Assembly: GCA_008828725.1 (NCBI GenBank)
Contig: MEHQ01002427.1
Location: forward strand, 458,400-522,399
Reading direction: 5' to 3'
DNA from: Saccharina japonica
Lineage: Eukaryota; Sar; Phaeophyceae; Laminariales; Laminariaceae
DNA: 64,000 bases
Under the pieces are notes generated by a model, which was given only the letters and a program-made list of their open reading frames with translations, ran no database searches and was not told the DNA's origin. The position numbers and the translations under genes were made by a program. Shown here one piece after another: positions 43,938 to 55,900 of this stretch. Each line of letters begins with the position of its first letter. The first letter of the stretch is position 1.

Positions 43938-46900
43938 ATACAACCAAGGAGGTGTTGACCGCCGTGTTTATAACCGGGGCGGGGGGGGGGACCCCTGCTA
44001 TGAAACCCCGTATCGGCATTACGACGAAACAAGGGCAACGATTACAACCAAGGGCTACGTATATACGTACTATACCCGCCGGTACAACAGTAGTTGTTCA
44101 ATTCAAGTACTCCAAATCGTGAAGGGATCGGGGAAAGAAAATGCTGTACACGGTCAACACGTGGAACACTTCGTAGTGTCTGCTATCGCACGACGTGGGT
44201 TTGCCTGGCTCCCCCAACCCTCCCCCATCGATCGACGAGTTTTTATTTTTATTTTTTGTCGGGTGATATTGGCGTACGCTTGTCGGTGTCGTGGCCGAAT
44301 AGGGTATTACCACACCCCGGTGATAGTATATTTAACCCCCCCTTGGGCGAATGAATGTCTTCAAGCTGTTTTTCTCGACGACGGGAAGAACGTAAACGCC
44401 GAGTGACGCTTCCATGGAAGTATCTCGGAAATATCTCGGAAGATATATTTCCTGCGCAACCGTTTTCGTTGTGTTGGCCCCCTCTTAAGGCATGATGTGG
44501 AGAATATCGGCTCCGATAATGATTTTTGGCCCAGGGGGTATGTTGTTTTATCGTACGGGTTTTGTGGGGTATATTCCATCGCCATCTGGCACCGATAGTT
44601 GTCGATCGTGACCACGATCAGTGGGGTATGGTCTGGCCCGTCCTTAAGTTGCTTGCTCGCTTGCGTGCTGACTTGCTGGCTCGCTTGCGTGCTGACTGCT
44701 CTGGCTTGCTGACTGCTCTGGCTTGCTGGCTTGCTGGCTTGCTGGCTTGCTGGCTTGCTCGCTTGCTGGCTGCTCTGGCTGCTCTGGCTGCTGGCTTGCT
44801 GGCTTGCTTTTACCGACTCCCGGATCGTTCTCTCTGGTGTTGTTGACTTACCGTGGACAGCAGTCGGCAGTACTTTCTGGCCATTGGCACTTGCATTCCC
44901 GCTTCGCACCCGGACTGCTTTCAGCCCGCGCAATCGATGACCATGTGTCCATATCAGACGCGGTCACTGCTGGTGCTGCTGGCGCCGTGCTGCGTGTTTT
45001 TCAGCGCGACGTCAAGGCCAGCGCTCGTTGGAGTTCAGAGGAGGCGTGATCATATATAGCAGTCTCGCAGACGAAGGTCTACAGAATACATTTTACCTCA
45101 TCGTACTTACCTATACTCGTACGTATAACTGACAACTACAGATTTGCGCTTTTTTTTCTGGCTCTTTGAACTCGCGCGTTATGAAAGGCTACTCTACACG
45201 TACGGGCGAAAGAAAGCCTGATGTGTGTGTGTTTTTGTTGCGTTTCCGTCTTTCAGGCATCGATATAGCGACTTTTTCTGCAAGCAGTACATGTCAGGCC
45301 TTAAAACCCATTCGCACCTCGGAAATATCATCTACAGATAGATCAGATAGATAATCTATTCCCACTTCAACTTCGTAGGGAAGCTATGTTCTTGATATGT
45401 TCCTGATCTGTTCGTATGCTCTGTATGATCTGTATGATCTGTATGATCTAGCTCATGTTGTCGGGTGGGAGCCGTGTAATGTGGATGGTCTAGGACAATT
45501 TTCGTGAATTGGATATGTACTTCACAGATCCTGCACAATCTCTCACAACGGCAGGTTAGGATCTAGATGATCTAGATGATCTATCTGTAGATCATCTACA
45601 GTAGATGATCTGTCCGACATGTTGATTCTTTTAACCCTTTTAGAACTGCAGTCCCGTTATGGGGACAAACCACTCTAATTCTAAGTAATCTGTCCCCAAA
45701 ACGGGACTGCAGTTCTAAAAGGGTTAACGTCGCAAAATTGATCCCATATCAGTTCCTAGTATAATCTCCCCAATAGCGCGGGTGCAATTCTCTAGCGGAG
45801 TGTATGTTTTTTACCTCTTTTTTTGACGACGGACGAACTACTATGTGTCCCGCCTCCCCCCTCCCCCCCCCACCCCAACCGCCTTCCTCGTTTTTGTTGT
45901 TTTCCCCCTCGCTTAAGGTATCGGGATCGTTTATGTTTGTCTCTGGGGAGGACGCGGCGAAGCAGCAGGGTTTGGTGGGGAGCAAAGGCATTACGCACAT
46001 CATAAACTGCGCGGGACCGCAGTGCCCCAACTACCTCGAATATGTGAGAGTTCTGGGCTCGACTCTAGAGCCGCCGCTGGCAGCCATCGACGAGTCTTCT
46101 GAGTCTTGCCGCGCGATGTCGCTTGCTCTCTCTGACCTTTCTTTTGAATCGCCGCACGCTGACGTAAATGTTGGAGGTGTACACAGATAATATATGGGGT
46201 AATATGGCACCTGGCATTTATGTATGCTTGAACATAAAATTGTTACGTAGCAGTGTACACAGACATGGCGTCATATGGTACATATTCACCAGGTATACCG
46301 TAGCGGATGTTTTTTTTTGTGTATATTATATTGATTGCTCGTTTTTTGTGTTCTTAATGGCCCTGTGCGGGTCCAGTACAACGGCCATATAAAAAAAGGC
46401 AAAAGCGCTGCTTCGCCAACCGCCCACGATGAAACGATCTGCAGTATACATTTCGTACGTACCTTGGTATGCGAGCAGCATGATACCATGATACAAAAAC
46501 TGCTGTAAAACACTGCTGCTTTACGAGTTTGAGCCCCATGTTTCAAAGGCAATTTCTCATTGGGTGGTAAATAGAGTGACAAAGGAAAAAAGGCAAAACA
46601 CACTATTCTGGAGGACCATAGTAAATAGGACTAAATATTGTTAGTAAAAATAGGTAAATATATACCTGGTAGGTTTTTATGTGTACCGTAGGTCCTATTT
46701 ACTAGTGTTTACTATGGCCCCCCGTAAATACCAATATTGTTAATATCAGGGGTTGATGGTTGGGGGTTGGGCCGTAGTTACATAAATATTTTCGCCAAAA
46801 GAGAGACGCAATGTCAAACTTCGTACATATATAAGAGCGTGTTTGTCCAACTCCTGCAGGGTGGTGTGCTGATGCTAGAGGTACACTACTATTAATAGTA

Positions 46901-49900
46901 CAGGACACCTATTAATAATAAGAAACAGGCTAACAAGAAAGTCAGCCTCATTAGAGGAAACTAAGAAATCCGCGAGTCGTTTTATCTTGAAATTAGTGTA
47001 TAAAGCACCCTCTCTCAAATATGAAATCCAGCCTGGACCAGATTTCCTGTTTCTTATTAGGTGTCCTGTACTACTGTGTACCAGGTACCTGGTAATCCAT
47101 CCCCCTGTCTGTCTGGTTCAGAAGCGCCTATTAGTATTGTCTGATCGCTTGGTACATATCAATGTCCGAAGCTAAAATCGTCACCTGTTTGGTCTCGTTT
47201 TCGCCTCTCCAGCCCCAAAAGGGTGCTTAGTGCGTAGGTCTGGGAGTTGACTTACTATATAAGTCGCCGTCTATCACGGGGGACCATAGTAAACACTAGT
47301 AAATAGGACCAAATATTGTTGGGAAATATAGGGAAATATATACGTTTTTGTGCTTGCCGTAGGTCCTGTTTACTATGGCCCTCCTTAATAGAAAAAAAAC
47401 CCAGCAGGTAGTTCAAGGTTAGTTAGCTTAACTCCAACCACACCCCAACTCATAACTACCTTCTGGTATATACTCGTAGCTGTGAAGCCCAGGCAACGCA
47501 CAGCCCTGCAAAAGGGTTAATAAGATAACGTATATTTGTGATAGGATACCTGGTAGTATTGGCCAGGTTAGCATAGCCACGTCTGTGTGTCCTCGTCTGC
47601 AAGGCGATGCACACCGTCTGCTCGTTGCACCCCCTGCTCTTCCTCCCCTTCCCCCTGTTCCTCCTCTTTCACTCATCTCCTCCGTCTCCTCCTGTTATTC
47701 CGTCCGTCCGTTTTTTTTTTTTTTTTTTTTTTCCCCTCATTCCTCCCCCCCCCTTCCCCCCCCCCCCCCCCCTCCTCCTCCTGCGAGATAAAAAACTCGT
47801 TGTTTGGTACCAGTATATAATACTATTATTAATATTTGTATTGTTTTGTTTTTGTTGTCCGAGTGCTGAATGTCTCTCTTGTGTTTTCTTTACCAGGTAG
47901 TACGTACTTGTTTTGCTTTCCACATACTGCAGCATACTGCACCATTTTTTTTGTAGAAATAAAGAACGCACACACACGCCTCAGCTGTTGGAGTCGAGGT
48001 ACAGCAGTATCGATCCTTCTTTAGAGTCAGTGTCGGTTCCCCGCTATATTAGAGAAAAAACAATATATATATATCATATATACTCGTAGTGCCTGTGAAA
48101 TCGATTAACACTGATGGGATTATGTAACCAGTGTGGCAGTGTGCGGAGTATTCTAGTGCCGGTTGGTTCCCGCTATAGTGCCGGTATTGTTGCCTGGCGC
48201 ATACCGGTACTTACAGAGGGACCAATGCTGCATAATCGAAACTCGTCTTTGTAAACTGCGCTCGACGCTTCCTTCGATCGCGCGTGCTCCGTACTGGGTG
48301 TATGTATGACCTCCCGCTTGTTGTCTGTTTTTGGCGCATGCCTTATTGTCGTGTCTTGTCGCGCAGACCGGGCGTTTCAAGTTTTTACGGCTGAACTTTT
48401 ACGACCACCGCACCGAGGACGTGGCCTGGTTCATCTATAACGCCTTCGACTTCATCAAAACCGCTCAGGCGCAGAGAGGGAGGATTCTCGTGCACTGCGT
48501 GCAAGGGGTTTCCAGGTGAGCTAGCTGCCTTGCCGTTGAGAGGAGTGGGGTTGACGAGCGCTTTGAACACGTTTTATGCTTGTGTTGTAAAGTGCTTGGT
48601 ATTATATTTAGTAGGTGCTGTAGAGCTGTAGAGTATTAGTTTCTCGGCGAGAGCGTTTTGTAACCGTTTTGAGGTTAGGCCGCACCTGTGAAACGGCAAT
48701 TGTCTTGCGCGCGCGTTTTGTCTCTTTTTCTTCGGCTGTAAGCTGGGCTGCGGCTGCTTTGTGTGTTTGCACTATCTGCGTCTGCTACGATGATAATATT
48801 GTATGTGTGCGCACTATTCTTCTTCTTGCGGCCGAAAAGCGCATGGCAGATCTCTGTACCCATCCTTCTAGGCAAGAATTCATGAAAATCTTTATCTTTG
48901 CCCCTTCAGACGCGCGTTCACGATGATATCTCGATCTTCGTCCGGCTAGCTTTCCCATACGACTGTGGTTCTGCTTAGGGGGGTAGACAGCAATGAATCA
49001 ACGCCTACTCAACGTTGAACCCGGCAATCTCTCGTCCGGTCAGCTCGTGTGTGTGTGTGTTCTTCACATTAAACCTTCCTTTCTACCCGTCGACATCCAG
49101 CACACCCAGTGTCCGTGCCGATTCTTCATCCTAAAAAGGTACCAGTTCTGTGGTCACAAAACTACGACACAGAGATACTACACTCAGTGCAGTAAGCAGA
49201 GCAGACAATGCAACGCCATATACGACAGGCAAGACCTACCCTGCTAGCAATCCAGGTGCATGCAAGAGAAAAAAAGAGAAAAAAGAAAAAAAGCGAAAAG
49301 AAAAAATAATAAAAAGTAAATATACTGAAGCAAATCAATAATCAAGCAACCAAATAAAAAGCATGACAAAAAAAGAAAGTGTCGTGCTTCTCCCAGAGGA
49401 GATGCGACCTCCAATAAAAAACCAAATGAAATGAAAGAAAATAAAATGGTGGGAGGCTCCAACTCCCTAAACCATTTTAATAAAATCTCTTCAGCTTGTG
49501 ATAGTGAACGTCTCGCCCTACTCATGGAGCTTCGGTCCACTATTAATCCTGTCGGTGTCGTTCTCCTTTTAACTCATCGCTCAAAAACCCAGAGCGGATT
49601 TGTTGGTTCATTTCCACCTTTTTACGAGTGCGACAGCGTTTTTTAATAATAATAATTGTAATTACTAGGCTCCGCCGTCGTCGTCACATAATAGTTGGAA
49701 AAAATAAAGTGAAATGAAACCGATACGGTTTTTTATGGTCTCCTCGTATTGCTAAAAAAAAAAAAAAAATGATATGGATATGAATACGAGTTTTCTTCAG
49801 CAGCAGCAGCAGCAGCAGTGTCAGAGCATCAATGGTCAGCATACCCTCGGGTACAAAAATTCGGAATTCGGAGATGCCACTTGATGGAGGACAAAAACGC

Positions 49901-52900
49901 GTTCGGTATAATTTTTCGAAAGTGCAATGTTTCATATTTCGACATGTCGAACTTTCGATACGATATCCAAAACATTATTAATAACACATGTATTTGTACC
50001 GGTACAGCAGTACGTATACTCGTATTAAATAGTAGTATTTCCGTACTGGGGAGGGAGAAGAGCCTACTTAGTGACCCCGGATCTGAGCTATTAATACGAG
50101 TACGACTAAAGAGAGGGAGAAAAGAAGCGCGAAGATAATAAATGGGACGGAGAAAATAATTATGTTTCGACACGATACCTCCTGGTCCGTCGATCTGACT
50201 GTCCGTCAGTCTGCCTCTCCGTCGGTCTGACAGGCGGTCGGCTTCGTTTTGTAGGTTTTGTCGTCCACCCCTGATTAGTTAAACGAACAATGATATCGAT
50301 ACCTCGTCGTTGTTTACGATTTTTTTTAAGTCAATACTGCTGCTACATTCGTATATATATACATCGAATCAACCACTGCTTCAGCGGTGTCAACGTACCC
50401 TATGGTACGTACAGAAGTCAAAATTCGGAATTCGGAGATGCCACTTGATGGAGGGCAAAAAACGCGTTCGGCATAATTTATCGAAAGTGCAACGTTTTCA
50501 AATTTCGATATTTATGTCGAAACTGGCAACTTGCGATACGATATACAACCCATTTTTGTTAATTGAACCCATTCATATATATGCGTATAATATGTCGATA
50601 TTTCGTATCATATTTCGATACGACACCCCTCCCATCGTCGGTCTGTCTTGTCTGTCTGTCTGTCTGTCCGCCGATGGCGTTGTATGTTGTTAGACCATTC
50701 ATTTACCCAACGTCTTCCCCCACCCCCTTTTGTTTTTCAAGCAGCAGACCAGATGAGTCCAGAACTATAATACATATTTTATACTATAAAAAATTAAAAA
50801 CAACAGCCGTAAGATCAAGGATTTCGTCGAAACTCATCATTTTATGTATACCATTAATAGTAAGTACTCCGCCAACCTGCGCGCACGCACATATTGCGCC
50901 CCTCTTTCGCGAAATAATGTAATTACAACCCCCCCCCCCTTGTTTTGTTATCTTAGGAGATAGATGGTGGCCACAGGCGGCGAAACAGGAAGGGGATAAG
51001 ATTAGTAAAAAGTTTCTTTGTAATATATGGAAACAACGTAATGAGCGCCCAAGTGTTGGAGGTGTCTCTATTAGGAGTAGGAACGGTGCTCCGTCTCGAA
51101 AGGGATGCGTGATCAATGGTCAAATGACTAAGGCAAGCAACAAATGAGTACGCCCCCCCCCCCCCCCCCCCCTTATTTTGTTATCTTAGGAGATAGATGG
51201 TGGCCACAGGCGGCGAAACAGGAAGGGGATAAGATTAGTAAAACGTTTCTTTGTAATATATGGAAACAACGTAATGAGCGCCCAAGTGTTGGAGGTGTCT
51301 CTATTAGGAGTAGGAACGGTGCTCCGTCTCGAAAGGGATGCGTGGTCAATGGTCAAATGACTAAGGCAAGCAACGAATGAATGCGCCGCCCCCCCCCCCC
51401 CCCCCCCCCTATTTTGTGGATTAGCAGTCCCGGGGCAAGCTCTGTTGTTGATTCACTATGTACCAGTTATACGTACACGTATAATATTATACCAGGTACC
51501 GGTATGTGCTTCGTAAGGCAGAAATAGTGCAAAAAATGTACCGGTATTCGTTTTTACTGTTAGGAGTATAGCCCGTGGGTTGGGCCCATCTTGTTATACA
51601 TATTATACAATACTCGTATGTACTGGTTTGCTGCATCATGTACACCTGTTACGACATACCAGGCATATCGAAGTATCACACTCAGCTTGCAAAAAATGAG
51701 GTTCGACGAAATCCTCGATCTCACAGCAGTTTTTTTTTTTTTTTTTTTGTATAGAATCAGGCGTTTTTTGCACGTTTCCTTCTCCGAGCTCAACAGCGAG
51801 CGCCTTTTACCCAAACGCCGAACAAGAAGTACTAAATAAGTATATACCAGGTATACAGCAGTAGTTACGCCGCACTTTCTTGTGTTGTGTTTTATTTGAA
51901 CAAAATGAAGAAGACACCTCAGCCGTATTGATATCGTTTTTTTGTTCTTCCTCGAAACTCAGCTTTGCAACCTGCGTGTGAATATATACTTGGATCGAGC
52001 GTGGTACAGGGTGTGCTGTGTATGTCGCGCTCCGGTTCGGTGGTGAACGAGCATGAGCTTTTGAGCATCGAACTCACGAAGTATTTATTTCATTGGGCTG
52101 AAGGGATAACCTGCTGCTGCTCTACTCAGACAGCCGCTGGCTGAGTAGAGTAGTAGATCATCCCTTCGGCCCGATAGGCTGACTGAGTAGAGCAGTAGGT
52201 TATCCCTCCGGCCCAATAGGCTGACTGGGTAGAGTATTAGGTTATCCCTTATGACCAATAGGCTGTAGAGTAGTAGGTTATCCCTTCGGACCAATAGGCT
52301 GACTTGAGTACAGCAGTAGGTTATCCCTTTAGCCCAATAGGCTGACTTGAGTACAACAGTAGGCTATCCCCTCGGCCCAATAGGCTGACTTGAGTAGAGC
52401 AGTAGGCTATCCCTTCGGCCCAATAGGCTGACTTGAGTAGAGCAGTAGGTTATCCCTCCGGCCCAATAGGCTAACTTGAGTAGAGCAGTAGGTTACCCCT
52501 TCGGACCAATAGTCCCCAGGTCCCAAGGATGCCTGCTTGGCTTCCACCTTACTGACCTGCTGTCCTCCTTTTTTCGGTACCGTTTGCCACCACCACCGCG
52601 TGCATCTGCCCACGCACGCGCGCCCAGGTCATGCACGCTGGCCATCGCGTGGCTGATGCTGACGACGGGGGTAGATTACGACGAGGCCTACTTGAGAGTT
52701 CGCCAGGGCAGGCCGATCTGCGCGCCAAACACGGGCTTTATCTGCAGCCTTTTGGAGTGGCAGCGAAGGAGACAGCAGGTGCGTGCTCCGATTCTCGATC
52801 AAAGGCGTCAATATTGATATTGTCAGTGTTTTGTGTGTTTTTTATATTGCCAGTGTTTTGTGTGTTTTTTTTTATATTGTCAGTGTTTTATGTGTATTTT

Positions 52901-55900
52901 TGTGTGTATTTTTTGTGTATTTTTTATTTATTTAACCCCTTTTAGTCCTGCACTGTACAAAACATAAATGCCTCTAATTCCAACACTTGTTTTTGTCCCC
53001 AGAACGAGAGAGAGTGCAGTCCAGACCTTAAAGCAAAAAAAGGTGACGACAAAAAAAAAAAATGACGATGATTTCTTCAGACAGAATCAAATCAACCACT
53101 GCTTTGTGGGGGGTTGACAGCAGTAGTTTTTAGCTTTTCAGGACTGTTCACGGGTGAGTGGGGTCAGACCTTGCGGGTCAGGTCGGGTCGGGTCGGGTAA
53201 CGGTGACCGGACCCGGCCCGACCCGTGAGAATTTGAAAACCTCCTGACCCGACCCGACCCGACTCAGCCCCCCCCCCCCGATTGATGAGGTTTCGAAAAG
53301 TTCCTGACCCGACCCACGAGTTGGGCTCACGGCCATGGTGTGTGAAGAGGTCTGGTATATATTTTTCATGTTAATAAGACATGCACGCAATCACCGTGTT
53401 CGTGCCTTATAGTGGGGGTGGGGGGCTATTTATGATTTACGGCGCGGACAAGACACGCGTAAAAGTACGATAACCGGGCACGTGCAAATAACAGAGTTAT
53501 GTAGGTCGGAACTCCCCCAAGTTCAGGGGAAATGGGGAAATATACAGGATACAGCTATATATAGCGTTTATAGGCCCGTGGCAAAGCATCATCACCATGT
53601 TGTAGCCCTCGTCTTGGCCTCTTGGGACTTCAGTGAGGAAAAACATTGACGGTTACAGCAGTAGTAGTAACGACCACTGCTGTCTGACTGGTGGATGATA
53701 CAATGGATGTAATGCGAGGAGGCCTACGGTACGGGTGCAAGCAACATTACCCTACGTACCAGGTACACCCGTACTGAATGGCGCTCACGCAGTTCGTATC
53801 GTAGACGCTTGATAACATCCATGGATGGCATCATCGTTGTTTTTTGGACGCTACTCATAAATCGGGGTCGCGATTGGGTTAATAACGCTCGTGCTGCTGC
53901 GCTCTCAAACTTCTCCTTTTAATAGACGCGTGCTACGATACGATAGAGGTAGAGGTATACCTTTTTTTGGCAGAAACTTTTTCTGAATGGTCAGGCTTCT
54001 TACCTTAACCCAAAATTGCCGGATTTTCATTTCTCGTGTTGCAACATTTGTTCATTTTTTTTTTTTGTGCCATGGTATTGTTCATTGGGTGGGACCTTTG
54101 TTTTCGTCTAAAGTCAGTTTTTCTGGGTGAGGTTTAAAGCTCCCTCAAGTGACCACCCTCAGAAGGCTTACGGCTTATTAACATGGTGCACCTCTACCGC
54201 AACATGTGTCCCTAGACCATGGTTGGTAAGTTAAACGTTTTAATGGGTCAGAGGTCGCTACCTCTGGGTCCCTATAGCTAAAGGGTGGGAATGGGCGTAT
54301 TTGTGCGGGTGCCGGGGTGGGATAGGAGGGTTGGATGGGGAGAGAAAAAAGGGCTGGCTTGGTTCTCTCGGGTAGATAGATGCGCGTCTGTTTTTTTAAG
54401 GGTTGTTTTTGTGTTGCCCGCGTTTATTTTCGGAGTAGGAGGACATCTTTATGTAATAACACTTAAGATTGTTACATGTTCATGCCCCCCCCCCCCGTGG
54501 AACGATTTTTGGGAGCCGATTTTTTTACCGCTCCAGAACTCGTTGGGGGGGCACACACAGCCGCCCCGAAAGGCCTGCAACATCTATCTGATCTATCCGA
54601 GAGAACCAACAACATTTGTCAACCCTTACCGGCAGCCCGCGCGCCAGCAAAACCGCAAGCAACCGCCACTTTCTACCAACCCCCCCACTAACAACACATC
54701 TTTAATTACAACTACGTTTTTTTTCCTCTCCAGCCGCCATCGTCACCTCTGCTCTATCGGACGGCCTGGCACTCGCCGCTCTTTCCGAACGACCTAGTCC
54801 TCAAGATTTGCCTCCACGAGGACGACCGAAAACACGTCCTCCCCACGGTGGCCGCCCTCGACCCCCGCGGCTGCTTCCTCCTCGTGGCGCCCCGGGGATC
54901 TCCCGCCACCGTCCCCTCCCCCGCTCCGGCCCCCTCCCCCGCCTCCGCCCCTTCCTCCTCCCGGCGAAGTCCCGAGCTGGAGTCGAACGGCAGCTGGAGG
55001 GCGGCAACCCCGCCGTCGTCTCTCCACGCCGCGATGCCGTCGACCCCTTCTTCTGCCGCTGCTAGGGCGGCCGCGGCGGCGGCGGCGGCCGTGGTGGCGA
55101 ACGCTAAGGCCTCGGCGGCGGTAGCGGCGGCTAAGGAGGCCCAGGCGGTAGCGGCGGCGGCGGCCGCGGACGAGGCCTTGTTGGTGGCGAAGGCCGCCCA
55201 CGCTAGCGTGGCCGTCCCGTGGACGTGGCGAGAGTCGGAGGTCGGGGTCAGGGACAGGGACGGGATGAGGGTCATCCGGAGGACGCCGGAAGGGATGAAC
55301 CGACGCGCGGCGGCGCAGGAGGGGATGGCGGCTCGGCGGGGTGGTGGCTCGGAGGGCAGCGGTAGCGGTAGTAGCAGTCGACGCACCCCGGAGGGGGCCG
55401 GGAGATGGACACCGGAGGGGCCCGGCGGGCGCCGAACGCCGGACGGAGTGGGCCGACCGACGCCGGAGAAGAGCGTTCGAAGGTCGTCGGAGTCGCTGCC
55501 GGCGGTGATGGAGGGGGTGCAGCCGGGGGCGGCGGGGGAGGCGAAGGCGGCGGCCGCGGCGGCCGTGGTGGACGTTTTCGTGTGGAAGGGCTCTCAGAGC
55601 AATCGTGAGTTTTGCTGGAGCGGGGGGGGGTGTACTCGTGTCATGCATTGGGGGAGGGGGGGGCGTACTCGTTTGTTGCTTGCCTTAGTCGCTTGACCAT
55701 TGACCACGCATCCCTTTCGAGGCGGAGCACCGTTCCTACTCCTTAATAGAGACTCCTCCAACATTCGGTCGCTCATTGCGTTCCCCCCCCCCATGTATTA
55801 CATTTAAAAGAAGGGTTTGCCTAGAGTACCTTTCCCCTGTCCCCTTCCTGTTTTTGTCTTCTATGGCCGCGGGCTTAGGCTTCTGTGGCCACGGGCAACG

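Larger units (their letters stand above)
34336..45917 (+). other. MKP1-like intron 1 (11.6 kb)
   Basis: Mostly repeats: GTT/GTC tracts (34380-34430), (TTTTTCAA)n (35216-35255), (CTG)n (35470-35502), poly-A (38120-38151), TIR elements at 40151, 42839 and 43713, GGTACCGG-rich arrays (40840-41230), (ACT)n (43868-43936), a GCTTGCTG minisatellite (44645-44810), a family F element (45325-45615) and a TTAA MITE (45631). The longest open frame (36120-36683, plus) is T-rich and has no recognisable domain. Confidence 0.65.
46044..48366 (+). other. MKP1-like intron 2
   Basis: Contains family C elements (46611-46723, 47278-47383), a family D element (46898-47072), a T and C homopolymer tract (47711-47773) and a family E copy (about 48130-48223). 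No gene. Confidence 0.7.
48516..52627 (+). other. MKP1-like intron 3 (4.1 kb)
   Basis: Holds dispersed repeat G (49045-49202), two copies of a roughly 150-bp repeat (49855-49990 and 50428-50550), a 240-bp tandem duplication with family R1 (50926-51410), a polypyrimidine run (51731-51748) and a 43-bp-unit array (52095-52512) that ends about 115 bp before exon 4. Confidence 0.7.
52779..54733 (+). other. MKP1-like intron 4
   Basis: Contains TTGTCAGTGTTTTGTGTG units (52810-52920), a TTAA MITE (52932-53031), a GGGTC-rich inverted element (53135-53345) and a reversed family B element (53925-54215). Confidence 0.7.

Noticed and set aside
52095..52512. CRISPR-like regular repeats (also 61110-61860 and 21005-21415)
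   Set aside because: Units are contiguous without unique spacers, in introns of eukaryotic genes.
54794..55648. 284-codon Arg/Pro-rich minus frame
   Set aside because: Antisense of MKP1-like exon 5, which has gelsolin-like motifs on the plus strand.
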